NCBI GenBank assembly: GCA_002441265.1
Contig: DJVQ01000060.1
Span: 1 to 45,756 of the forward strand
Source: Syntrophaceae bacterium UBA6252
GTDB lineage: Bacteria; Desulfobacterota; Syntrophia; Syntrophales; UBA6807
Direction: 5' to 3'
Length of the DNA: 45,756 nucleotides
The first letter of the stretch is position 1; each line of letters starts with the position of its first letter. Positions 33,463-41,793 of the stretch are shown here, in pieces. Made by a program: the position numbers and the translations under genes. The notes under the pieces were generated by a model that was given only the letters and a program-made list of their open reading frames with translations, was not told where the DNA came from and did not search any database.

Positions 33463-35484
33463 TTATTGTCTTGTATAGATCCGGCAATCCACGACGGCGA
33501 GCCCCTTATCGTACACGATCACGGGATTGAGATCGATCTGGTCGATTCCCCTGTGATCCCTGACGACGCGGGCAAGCCCCTTCATGGCCTCGACAAGTGC
33601 GGGCACGTCCTTCGCTCCCTGGCCCCGGATCCCGGCGAGAAGGGGGTACCCGCGGATGCCTTCGATCATCCGGAGGAATTCCCTCTCGTCGGCAGGGAGA
33701 AGGCTGAACTGGACATCCCGGTATACCTCCGTGAAAATTCCCCCGAGGCCGAACATGAGGCAGGGCCCGTACTGGACATCGGTGATGACCCCCAGGATGA
33801 CCTCCGTGCCCGGCTTTGCCATGGGGGACAGGGTGACGCCCTCGATTTTCGCCCCGGGGAGCTTCTTGTGCACCGACGAGAGGATCTTCCCGTACGCCTT
33901 CCGGACCTCCCCTTCCGTGGCGAGGTGCAGCCGGATGCCGCCGGCGTCGCTCTTGTGGGGGACGTCGGGCGATGCGATTTTCATGACCGCCGGACCTCCC
34001 ATTTTCCGGAAAAGGGCTACGGCCTCCTCCACCGACGCGGCCAGGGGGGCTTCCAGGGCTGGAAGCCCGTACTTTCTCATGAGGTCCGCCGCGTCTCCCG
34101 CCGGCATGAGGCGAAGAGGAACTGCGGTATGGGGCCGGGCGGACTCCGCCGTCCGGGCCTTTCCCTCCTCGAAGGCAAAGAACCGGGAGAAGGCCCTCAC
34201 CGCCCGCTCCGGGTTCGGGAAGACGGGAATGCCTTTCCGGTGCATGAGGATCCGTTCCTCCCGTTCCACGTCCGCCCCGCCGCAGAAAATGACCAGCTCC
34301 GAATTCGTCACCATCCGGGAGGCCCCGTGGATGGGGTCTCCGAAGATGACCGCCATGGTGTCGTATTCTCCCCGGGACGTTTCGATGACCCGGGCGTAAA
34401 GGCTGGGGTCGGTGATGGCGTCTCCCGTCAGGTCGATGGGGTTGCTCACCCCGCAATGGGGGGGCAGGAACTCCCGGAGGCGGTCTTTCAGGGCCTGGGA
34501 CGGCGGGGGCGATGCGATTCCCCATTTTTCCGCCTCGTCGATGGCGAGAATGGCGGCCCCCCCGGAACTGGAGATGTGGAGGAGGCGTTTTCCCGCCGGT
34601 TTTTTCATGTACGAGAGGATTTTTGCGAAATCGTAGAGTTCTTCCAGGTTGTCCGCGCGGTGAACCCCGTACTTCCGGAAAATGGCGTTGTAGATTTCAT
34701 CCGAACCGGCCATGGACTTGGTGTGGCTCTCCGCGGCCACCTTCCCTCGGGCGGTCCTTCCCGCCTTGAGAATGACCACGGGCTTCTTCGCCCCGGCCAG
34801 GGACTCGAGAAACGCGGCGGGACGTTTCACCCCTTCCACGTAGAGGGCGATGACGTTCGTGTCCGGGTCCTCGTTGAAATACCGGATGCAGTCCGACTCG
34901 TCCACATCGGCCCGGTTTCCCAGACTCACGAACACGCTCACCCCGAGCTGATCCTCGCTGGCCCAGTCCATGAGGGCGGCCCCCACGGTGCCGCTCTGGG
35001 CGATGAAGGCCATGCCCCCGCGGCTGGTGAGCAGGGGCCAGGAGGCGCACAGGTTGTGATGGGGCCGGTTGACGCCCTGGCAGTTCGGCCCGATGACCCG
35101 GATTCCGTATCGTTTTGCTGCTTCGGCGAGGGCCGCCTGGAGGGTTTCGCCGTCCGGACCGGCTTCGGCGAACCCGCCGGTGACGACGACGGCCGCCTTC
35201 ACCCCCGCTTTCCCGCAGGCCTCGATCGTTCCCGGCACGAGCCGCGCGGGGATGACCACCACGGCCAGGTCCGCCGGCGCCGGGGTCGACCCGATATCCT
35301 TGTACGCTTTGAGCCCCAGGATCTCGTCGGCCTTCGGGTTGATGGGATAAAGGGGTCCCTCGAACCCCCCGTGGATGAGATTGAAGAGGATGTCGTATCC
35401 CAGTTTCCCGGGAGCTGTGGAGGCCCCGATCAGGGCGACACTTTTCGGTTTGAAGACGGCGTCCAGATTCTTCAACGACTCCAT
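33463..35484 (-). CDS. ADP-forming acyl-CoA synthetase (acetate--CoA ligase family)
   Basis: 673 aa. Converts acyl-CoA, ADP and phosphate to acid, CoA and ATP, an energy-conserving step in many anaerobes. CoA-binding domain: FKPKSVALIGAS and LYPINPKADEILGLKAY; phospho-histidine region AAESHTKSMAGSD; middle ligase domain with SSSGGAAIL; C-terminal ATP-grasp domain with MKIASPDVPHKSDAGGI and LFGLGGIFTEVYRDV-like sequence. Both halves are fused, as is common in bacteria. ATG 35484 has GGAGGG upstream. The acyl group is not predictable. Confidence 0.92.
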   Translation of the reverse strand: MESLKNLDAVFKPKSVALIGASTAPGKLGYDILFNLIHGGFEGPLYPINPKADEILGLKAYKDIGSTPAPADLAVVVIPARLVPGTIEACGKAGVKAAVVVTGGFAEAGPDGETLQAALAEAAKRYGIRVIGPNCQGVNRPHHNLCASWPLLTSRGGMAFIAQSGTVGAALMDWASEDQLGVSVFVSLGNRADVDESDCIRYFNEDPDTNVIALYVEGVKRPAAFLESLAGAKKPVVILKAGRTARGKVAAESHTKSMAGSDEIYNAIFRKYGVHRADNLEELYDFAKILSYMKKPAGKRLLHISSSGGAAILAIDEAEKWGIASPPPSQALKDRLREFLPPHCGVSNPIDLTGDAITDPSLYARVIETSRGEYDTMAVIFGDPIHGASRMVTNSELVIFCGGADVEREERILMHRKGIPVFPNPERAVRAFSRFFAFEEGKARTAESARPHTAVPLRLMPAGDAADLMRKYGLPALEAPLAASVEEAVALFRKMGGPAVMKIASPDVPHKSDAGGIRLHLATEGEVRKAYGKILSSVHKKLPGAKIEGVTLSPMAKPGTEVILGVITDVQYGPCLMFGLGGIFTEVYRDVQFSLLPADEREFLRMIEGIRGYPLLAGIRGQGAKDVPALVEAMKGLARVVRDHRGIDQIDLNPVIVYDKGLAVVDCRIYTRQ

Positions 35485-35660
35485 GTTCCCTCCTTCCGTT
35501 GTCCGCTGGCCTGCAATGCGTCGATAAGAAAGATACCCCCCCGATGCCCCATAACGTACCACAGGATCAGGCCGTTTTCCAAGGGAACTTCCTCCGAAAA
35601 AAACGTTTTTCAGGTCTTGTACGGGTTCGTTCCTCTTGATCTTTTCCCTGTACCTCCCTT

Positions 35661-36257
35661 ATGATGGTTCCCTGGAAAAGCCGGGATGCCGCATCAGGAG
35701 GCTGGACGTTGCCCCCTCATTATGTCAAGACCATCGGGGAGGAAATTCTTTACGAGTACGCGAAGCTCATATCCAGAAGCGCCTTTGGCGGCAAAATCGT
35801 CCATCCCTTCGTATCCGACCGTTTCAAGGCGCTCCGGGACGGCCGCATCACCATGTCGGGCAGCATCCGCGAATGGCTGAAAGAGCGGGAACTTCCGAAG
35901 GAATGCGTGTTTTGCGGGACCGGGGAGCATCTTCAGGCGGATCATCTGATTCCGAAGAGCAGGGGCGGCGGCGACACCGCCGACAACGTGGTGTGGGCGT
36001 GCGGCGGATGCAATGCGTCCCGGGGGGACCAGGGCGTCTTCCAATGGCTGGGCCTGGAGGAGAAGGACAACCTTCACCGCCTCGTCGCCGGGAAATACCT
36101 CAAGCAGCTTTACGAATTGCACGCATTGCACGGGACCCTGAACGTTCACAAGGAATCCGTTTCGGAATTGTGTCCGCGGTGCAGGAACGGGCCCGCGTGC
36201 ATTCGGTGGGACACCGTTCGCAAGCTGAGCTGCTTTTGCCTTGAGAGCGTGTTCTGA
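35661..36257 (+). CDS. HNH endonuclease-like protein
   Basis: 198 aa. HNH core: CVFCGTGEHLQADHLIPKSRGGGDTADNVVWACGGCNASRGD, with two CxxC zinc pairs. The C-terminus has a further cysteine set (CPRCRNGPAC, CFC). The N-terminal ~80 residues have no recognised domain. It stands alone, with no restriction or toxin genes adjacent. ATG 35661 or 35664. Confidence 0.75.
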   Translation: MMVPWKSRDAASGGWTLPPHYVKTIGEEILYEYAKLISRSAFGGKIVHPFVSDRFKALRDGRITMSGSIREWLKERELPKECVFCGTGEHLQADHLIPKSRGGGDTADNVVWACGGCNASRGDQGVFQWLGLEEKDNLHRLVAGKYLKQLYELHALHGTLNVHKESVSELCPRCRNGPACIRWDTVRKLSCFCLESVF

Positions 36258-36370
36258 TTCACGGTGCCGGAAAGGGAATCGCGCCTCCATGTTCGTTGCG
36301 GCGGCTGCCGGAGGCGGGTTCGAGGGGGACCATAACGAAAAAGCCCGGACAGGGCGAGGAGGCGTGTTTC

Positions 36371-37264
36371 ATGAGAATCCGACAAGCGGGGAAAGTTGCG
36401 GAGCATCTGTGGTACCTCGGCCGGAAGGAATCGGGGATCTATTTTCTGGAGGGAAAGAACGAATCGGTGATGATCAACGGGGGGATCACCTTCATCCTGC
36501 CCGACGTCCTCCGGCAGATGAAGGAGTTCGGGATCGATCCCGGGAAAATCGGGAAAATCATCATCCTTCATTCCCATTTCGATCACGTGGGAGTGGTTCC
36601 TTATTTCAAGAGAACCTGGCCCCACATCGAAGTGTGCGCCTCCCGGAGGTCCTGGGAAATCCTGAACATGCCCAAGGCCGTCGAGACGGCAAATGCCTTC
36701 AGCAGGCTGGTGGCGAGAGAGATGAAGGCCGAGGAGGCGCTCGGGAAATATGATCTCGACTGGAGGGACGACATTTCCGGAACGGCCCTCGCCGGGGGCG
36801 ACCGCATCGAACTGGGGAACCGTTCCCTGACCATCCTGGATACGCCGGGACACTCCTCCTGTTCCATCTCCGCCTACGAACCCGGGATGAAAGCCCTCTT
36901 TCCATCCGATGCCGTGGGCATCCCCTATGACCGGACGGCCTTTCCCTCGGGGAATTCCGATTACACCCAGTACCAGAAAAGCCTGGAGCTGCTGAAGCCT
37001 CTCCCGGTTTCGTATCTGTGCGCGGATCACTACGGGTTTGTCACCGGGGAGGAAGCGGCCGGTTTCGTCGACCTCACCATCGAGGAGGCCCGGAAGATGC
37101 GATCCGAAATGGAGGCCGTGTACCGGGAGAAGAAGGACCTCGATGCCTCCGCACGGGCCATGACCGCGCTGTTCTACGAGAGAAGCCCCGATTATTTCCT
37201 TTCTGCGGAAATCCTGGAGGGCGTTTTCAAGCAGATGGTGAAGCACATCGCGAAAAATCTCTGA
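36371..37264 (+). CDS. MBL-fold metallo-hydrolase
   Basis: 297 aa. Zinc motif ILHSHFDHVGVVPYFKRTWP, later IDTPGHSSCSISAY-like TPGHS, DAVG and a final DHYG histidine. ATG 36371 has GGCGAGGAGG upstream. It is the same length as, and clearly related to, the protein at 37710-38603, which lies in the opposite direction across a thioesterase gene. Substrate unknown; some MBL proteins of this kind hydrolyse thioesters. Confidence 0.85.
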   Translation: MRIRQAGKVAEHLWYLGRKESGIYFLEGKNESVMINGGITFILPDVLRQMKEFGIDPGKIGKIIILHSHFDHVGVVPYFKRTWPHIEVCASRRSWEILNMPKAVETANAFSRLVAREMKAEEALGKYDLDWRDDISGTALAGGDRIELGNRSLTILDTPGHSSCSISAYEPGMKALFPSDAVGIPYDRTAFPSGNSDYTQYQKSLELLKPLPVSYLCADHYGFVTGEEAAGFVDLTIEEARKMRSEMEAVYREKKDLDASARAMTALFYERSPDYFLSAEILEGVFKQMVKHIAKNL

Positions 37265-37314
37265 GAGAGGGGATCTCGGGGGCCCGTTCCCCCCGGGAGA
37301 AGGGCCGGGCGGGC

Positions 37315-37713
37315 TCAGCGTCCCGGGTCTTTTCGCTTCAGGTAGGCAAGTCCCTGGAAGGTGGCCACGATGGTGCCCTCGTCGTCGGAGACCCGGACGT
37401 CGTAGGACGCCATCTTCGTTCCCCGGGTGATTTCCCTTGCCTCCGCGATGAGGGTCTTTCTTTTCGTGGCCGTGATGTACGAGATGCTGACGTTCACGGC
37501 CACGGCGATCTGATCGTGCCGGTTGCAGGCGATGGCGAAGGCGTAATCGGCGACGGTGAAGATGACCCCGCCGTGGATGATGTCGACGCCGTTGTAATGG
37601 TGTTTCTCGATGTCGATCCTCACCCGGGCGCGGCCCGGTGCGGCCTCGAGAACCTGGAGGTTCAGGTGCCGGGCGAAGTGATCGTTCAGCAGGAGAGGGG
37701 GGACGTCGATCAT
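37315..37713 (-). CDS. PaaI-like hotdog-fold thioesterase
   Basis: 132 aa. HYNGVDIIHGGVIFTVADYAFAIACN is the hotdog helix with the catalytic-site motif of the PaaI group, which hydrolyses (often aromatic) acyl-CoAs. The C-terminus has the usual GTKMASYDVRVSD strand. Its start overlaps the stop of the following MBL gene (ATGA), so the two form an operon. With the PaaK-like ligase nearby, aromatic or short-chain acyl-CoA turnover is plausible. Confidence 0.87.
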   Translation of the reverse strand: MIDVPPLLLNDHFARHLNLQVLEAAPGRARVRIDIEKHHYNGVDIIHGGVIFTVADYAFAIACNRHDQIAVAVNVSISYITATKRKTLIAEAREITRGTKMASYDVRVSDDEGTIVATFQGLAYLKRKDPGR

Positions 37714-38603
37714 TTTCCCGCCGCCACCGCCCTGACCTTGGCGGTCAGATTGATGAGATAGGACCGCTGGTCCTGCTGGATGGCCCCCGTGTCGAGATAG
37801 TCCTCCCGGAAGATCCGCTGTACGGCCGCCTCCTCGTTTCCCGAAGCGTCGCGCAGGTATTCCCCGATCCGTTCCCGGAACGCCCTTGTCCGGGCCAGGG
37901 ATTCCTTCAGGTAGCCCCGGGCGTCCCCGTCCGTCAATACGTACTGGTGGCTCAGCATGAGAATCTCCACGTCCAGGCGGGAAAGCCTCTCCAGGGAGCG
38001 GACGTAGTCGTTGTAGCTCGCCAGGAATTCGGGATGGATGTTTTGCTTCGTGTCCAGCACCCCCGCCGCCTCACCGGTGATGAGCGCCTTGACCCGGGGA
38101 AAATAAAAGGAAACGGCGTCCCGGGTGTGCCCCGGGGTGGCGATCACCTGAAACAGCCATCCTTTTCCGAGATCGACCTCCTCGCCGTCCTCCACGATCC
38201 GGTCCACCTCGAGACCGTCGAAGAAAACGTCATGCCCCCTCAGGAGCGCGGCATGCCTGTCCTCGAAATCCCTGCTCAGACTCTGGATCAGCTTCACTGC
38301 GCCGGGTTTGGCCAGAATGTCCGCCGAAAGCCGGCTTGCCGCGACCTTGAGCCCGGGGATCTTCCGCTTCAGATAGGGCGCCGCCCCGGCATGATCGAAG
38401 TGGGCGTGGGTGAGAAACAGGTAGCGGAGCCTTCCGGGATCGCCGAGGTGAGACGCCAGGTCCTCCAGATACAGGGGGCCCATGAAGGTGATTCCCGCAT
38501 CGAAAAGAGACGGGGTTTCCGCCACGACAAGCCACGCGGGAAGGTCCGCGGAGCCGATCGACCAGAGATCCCCGGTGATCGCTCCTTTCCGGTCGATGAT
38601 CAT
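37710..38603 (-). CDS. MBL-fold metallo-hydrolase
   Basis: 297 aa from ATG 38603. Zinc motif LTHAHFDHAGAAPYLKRKIPGLKVAAS, then ATPGHTRDAVSFY, and TGEAAG. It matches the other MBL protein at the zinc site (HSHFDHVGVVPYFKRTWPHIEVCAS) and throughout, so the two are paralogues. It is coupled to the hotdog thioesterase. The longer frame upstream to 39146 overlaps the Nudix-like gene and is not coding. Confidence 0.87.
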   Translation of the reverse strand: MIIDRKGAITGDLWSIGSADLPAWLVVAETPSLFDAGITFMGPLYLEDLASHLGDPGRLRYLFLTHAHFDHAGAAPYLKRKIPGLKVAASRLSADILAKPGAVKLIQSLSRDFEDRHAALLRGHDVFFDGLEVDRIVEDGEEVDLGKGWLFQVIATPGHTRDAVSFYFPRVKALITGEAAGVLDTKQNIHPEFLASYNDYVRSLERLSRLDVEILMLSHQYVLTDGDARGYLKESLARTRAFRERIGEYLRDASGNEEAAVQRIFREDYLDTGAIQQDQRSYLINLTAKVRAVAAGK

Positions 38604-38611
38604 GCCGCCTC

Positions 38612-39058
38612 CTACCAGAACCCTCTTTCCATGCAGTTTTCGATGAAAGAAACCGATTGCCTGGTCCGGCTCTGGAAGTATTCGAAAAGGTGTTTTCCCA
38701 CGTCGGGGTACAGGGGCGTATCCTTGAGCTTTGAAATGGGAACCCAGGCGACGTCCAGGGAGTGGGTGTGGTCGGGCCGCACCTTCGGGGTCCCGTAGAC
38801 GGCCTTTCCGTCGAAGATGATGTGAAGGGTCTGGGGGTAGCGCTTGGTCGAGGGGGCTTCCCCGATCATGATGATGTCGCCGATGTCGATTTTTACGCCA
38901 AGCTCGTTCTTCCACTCCAAGAGGATGGCTTCCCGGAGGGGGATGTCCTTGTCGACGCCGCCGCCGGGGATGGAGAAAACATTCTTTCCGCCGTAGACAT
39001 ACTTCATGCACAGGATCTTGTTCTCCTGCTCGAACACTGCCGATACGCGGACTCGCAT
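38612..39058 (-). CDS. Nudix-like protein with an altered Nudix box
   Basis: 148 aa from ATG 39058, with GAGGAGG upstream. The fold is Nudix-like (RVRVSAVFEQENKILCMKY ... SIPGGGVDKDIPLREAILLEWKNELGV). The box differs from the consensus REUXEEXGU: the segment reads LEWKNELGV, with the arginine and one metal-binding glutamate replaced, so hydrolase activity is doubtful. It lies 8 bases before the MBL gene. Confidence 0.75.
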   Translation of the reverse strand: MRVRVSAVFEQENKILCMKYVYGGKNVFSIPGGGVDKDIPLREAILLEWKNELGVKIDIGDIIMIGEAPSTKRYPQTLHIIFDGKAVYGTPKVRPDHTHSLDVAWVPISKLKDTPLYPDVGKHLFEYFQSRTRQSVSFIENCMERGFW

Positions 39059-39131
39059 GGATCCTCCTCTTTTTGATGAATTTTTTAACACGGGGGATCG
39101 GAAAGATCAAGGAAAAGGCATGGAGGGAGGA

Positions 39132-39171
39132 AGTGTCAACCGCCAACGGGAAAGTGCCAACGCCACGGGAA
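39132..39171. repeat. Imperfect tandem repeat
   Basis: Two adjacent ~20-base units, GTGTCAACCGCCAACGGGAAA and GTGCCAACGCCACGGGAAA, differ by a few bases. They sit in the 268-bp gap between the Nudix-like gene and the secreted protein gene, where an operator would be expected. Confidence 0.45.
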
Positions 39172-39326
39172 AAGCCTCCCCATGTTTCGAATATGATTCA
39201 TGCTTTCCAATGGTTATGGCTTGGTACGGATATTGCCTTTTAGAAGCGCATCCATCGAGCCGTTCACAAGAGGCCCCTTTCCCCGGGACGGGGGGAAGGC
39301 CGGAGGAACGGCATGGGGAGGATGTG

Positions 39327-39839
39327 ATGAAACGGTCCGTTCTCATTGCCGCCGTCGTGATCTGTCTCCTTGGAGCGATTGCGGGCCGCTGCAGTCTCTA
39401 TCTGTACGAAGAGGATTACGCGGGCAGAATCGTCGATGCCGGGACGGGGGACCCGGTTCCGGGTGCGGTCGTTCTCGCCGTCTGGTATTCCGCGTTTCCC
39501 CTGGTGCGGGGGCCCTTTTATCTATATGAAGACGCCATGGAGACGACGACCGATGCCGCGGGCAGGTTTGCCATCCCCGGGCGGGGCCTCCAATTCTTCA
39601 GCCGCCTTCGGCCCGTGCACGTCACGATCTTCAAGCCGGCCTGTGAATGCCTGAAATTCCAGTGGGACCGGCTCGAAGGGGAATACGGCCTGAGCAGGAA
39701 CATCCACTGGGAAGGCGCCGTTCCCGTCATTCCCCTGAGAAAGCTGGCCGCTGCGGAATGGCGCGGCACAGAGCGCCTCGAACTGCCGTCGAGAATCTTT
39801 CCCCAGGACGCTTCCCTCATCCTGGAGGAAGGGGACTGA
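39327..39839 (+). CDS. Secreted or membrane-anchored protein with Ig-like/regulatory-carboxypeptidase pattern
   Basis: 170 aa. N-terminal signal or anchor MKRSVLIAAVVICLLGAIAG followed by a cysteine without a full lipobox. The body starts YAGRIVDAGTGDPVPGAVVLAVW and has TTTDAAGRFAIPGRG, the pattern of carboxypeptidase regulatory-like beta domains. No catalytic motif. ATG 39327 has GGGAGGA upstream. Confidence 0.7.
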   Translation: MKRSVLIAAVVICLLGAIAGRCSLYLYEEDYAGRIVDAGTGDPVPGAVVLAVWYSAFPLVRGPFYLYEDAMETTTDAAGRFAIPGRGLQFFSRLRPVHVTIFKPACECLKFQWDRLEGEYGLSRNIHWEGAVPVIPLRKLAAAEWRGTERLELPSRIFPQDASLILEEGD

Positions 39840-39846
39840 AAAATCC

Positions 39847-40203
39847 ATGAGGCCGGGTTTCATGAAACTAAACGGCAACTCAAACGGCGAGGTGCATTTT
39901 TCCGGCCCTCCGGAACATCGGGAGCAGGCGGTCCATGTTCTGCAATCCCTCGGATTCGTGGAAATGGCCGGGGTTCTCCCGTGGCCCGAAACGCCGCCCG
40001 GTTCCGGGGAAGCACCGCCGGGGAGGCGAATCCTCGCGGCGCTGCGCCGTAGGAGGGGCCTGACGCAGGCCGCCCTTTCCGGAAGGACGGGAATTCCCCA
40101 GAGGCATCTGTCCGAAATGGAACACGGGCGAAGGCCCATCGGCAAGAAACTGGCCCGGGCGCTGGGCCGGGCCCTTGAAACGGATTACCGGGTGTTCCTG
40201 TAG
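39847..40203 (+). CDS. XRE-family helix-turn-helix regulator
   Basis: 118 aa. Residues ~60-118 form the HTH: RRGLTQAALSGRTGIPQRHLSEMEHGRRPIGKKLARALGRAL. The N-terminal half is a short unrecognised domain. Antitoxin-like in layout, but no toxin gene is adjacent. It starts 7 bases after the secreted protein gene; ATG 39862 is an alternative. Its 3' end overlaps the end of the convergent PaaK-like gene by 19 bases. Confidence 0.75.
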   Translation: MRPGFMKLNGNSNGEVHFSGPPEHREQAVHVLQSLGFVEMAGVLPWPETPPGSGEAPPGRRILAALRRRRGLTQAALSGRTGIPQRHLSEMEHGRRPIGKKLARALGRALETDYRVFL

Positions 40204-41498
40204 CCCGCCGCGACCCGGTCCCCGTCCGCCCTTCGAAAGATTCTCCTGTATTTCGTCGAGGGATCGAAATCCAGCTTCGGGACGACGCCGATGTCCGTTT
40301 CCATGAGCCCCCTGGTCAGCATTCCCAACTGATGCCGCAACCGCCTCTCCTGGTCTTCGGGGAACCGGTTTTCCCGCATCTGGATCCTTATCTTCAGCCG
40401 GTCCGCCGATTCCTGGAAAACCCGGAAGCGGACGAGCCCGGGAATGTCGGCGAAGAAGCCCGTCACGAGAAGGGGATTGATCTTCGTCCCGTCGGGCAGA
40501 ACGATGAAGTCGTCCGACCGGCCGAGGATCCTTTCCATCCGCCGGAACCGGACCGGCCCTTCCCCGCCCGCGGAGCGTTGCGCCTTGTCCCCCGTGTTGT
40601 AGCGGATCAGGGGCATGGTGAAATTGTAAAGGGCCGTGACGACGATGTCGTTTTCCTCGACGCTGCCGTCGGGAAGGGACGCCCCGGCGATCTCGACGAG
40701 GTTGACGTCCTCGGCGATGCAGTATCCGCGGCTCCCTTCGGTCTGGGAGGCGACGAAGCCGAATTCCGAAAGGCCGTAGAAGTCATGAACGGGGACCCCG
40801 AATAGGGATTCGGCCCTGTTCCGGGTGTCGGGGTAGAGCACCTCCGACCGGGTGACGATGCACTTGAGATCCCGGGCGATCCTTTCCGCCTCCGTTTCCC
40901 GGAGGCCGTCGCACAGGGTGTCGAGATAACCGGGGGTGAGCAGGATGACCCGGGGACGGTAGCGCAGGATCGCCGGGACGATCCGGGAGAAATCCTCGCC
41001 GATGGAAAGGTTGAGGACTTTGTAGATGCCCAGCTGCTGCAGGAGGTCCTTCCGGTTTTGCACCCGGAATTCCGCCATCAGGCGAAGCTGACGGTCCATG
41101 ATCCCGACCCCCGCGAGGAGGAGGGACCGGAGGTGGACGAATCCCCTCAGGATCTCGTACTCCCTGCTTGCATGGAAAATCGTCGGTTCCCCGGTGGAGC
41201 CGCTGGATTGAAACCGGATCAGACGGTTTTTCCTGGTGCCCCCGGGAAAAAAATCGTCCAGATTTTCCTTGAGTTCGCTCTTGTGCAGGACGGGCATCCT
41301 TTCGATATCGGCGAGGGAGCGGAAGTCCTCGGGAACGAGCCGCCGCTCGGCCATCCTCCTTCTGTAGAAAGGGATGTTTTCGTGACAGTGCCGGATCAGG
41401 CGCCTGAACTGGTTCATCTGGAGCTCACGGATTTTCCAGGGCGGAAGGAAGGGCGCCCTCATGAAGTGCAGCCACAGATCCGGATTCGTTGCGATCAT
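40185..41498 (-). CDS. PaaK-like AMP-forming CoA ligase
   Basis: 437 aa from ATG 41498. Phenylacetate-CoA ligase/F390-synthetase branch of the ANL superfamily: FQSSGSTGEPTIF (P-loop), DFYGLSEFGFVASQ, PLIRYNTGDKA, ERILGRSDDFIVLPDGTKINP. The substrate may be aromatic but is not determined. The longer frame to 41819 overlaps the divergent thiolase promoter and is not coding. Next to a thiolase, DUF35, hotdog thioesterase and ADP-forming synthetase, it suggests acyl-CoA catabolism. Confidence 0.85.
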   Translation of the reverse strand: MIATNPDLWLHFMRAPFLPPWKIRELQMNQFRRLIRHCHENIPFYRRRMAERRLVPEDFRSLADIERMPVLHKSELKENLDDFFPGGTRKNRLIRFQSSGSTGEPTIFHASREYEILRGFVHLRSLLLAGVGIMDRQLRLMAEFRVQNRKDLLQQLGIYKVLNLSIGEDFSRIVPAILRYRPRVILLTPGYLDTLCDGLRETEAERIARDLKCIVTRSEVLYPDTRNRAESLFGVPVHDFYGLSEFGFVASQTEGSRGYCIAEDVNLVEIAGASLPDGSVEENDIVVTALYNFTMPLIRYNTGDKAQRSAGGEGPVRFRRMERILGRSDDFIVLPDGTKINPLLVTGFFADIPGLVRFRVFQESADRLKIRIQMRENRFPEDQERRLRHQLGMLTRGLMETDIGVVPKLDFDPSTKYRRIFRRADGDRVAAGYRNTR

Positions 41499-41737
41499 TT
41501 CACACCTTGTTCCCCTGCCCCGCTTCCCCCGCCGCGGCCCTCGTCCGCTTCGGACCTTTTGCCGACGGAGGATTTCTATCATGTTCCGGGCACGGCTGCC
41601 TGATTTTTTACGCCCGCGGGCGGAAAAGCACCGTCCGGTCCTTTTCCGCCGGAACGACCGTCCCGGATTCGGCGCGTCCCGAAACGGCCGGACCGGGGTC
41701 GCCGGCCTGTCTCCGGGCTTCCATTTCCCGCGATCGG

Positions 41738-41746
41738 TGATACAAT
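41738..41746 (+). promoter_or_regulatory. Extended -10 promoter for thiolase
   Basis: TGATACAAT contains an extended -10 (TGnTACAAT) about 47 bases before ATG 41794. The -35 region is weak. Strong SD AAGGAGGGA at 41779-41787. Confidence 0.5.
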
Positions 41747-41793
41747 GGCCCGAACCGGCCGCGGTGAATGCGGAAGGAAAGGAGGGAACATCG

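Noticed and set aside
37265..37314. Terminator between MBL and thioesterase genes
   Set aside because: A GGGGG/CCCCC hairpin can form at 37276-37294, but without a T-tract it cannot be called a terminator.
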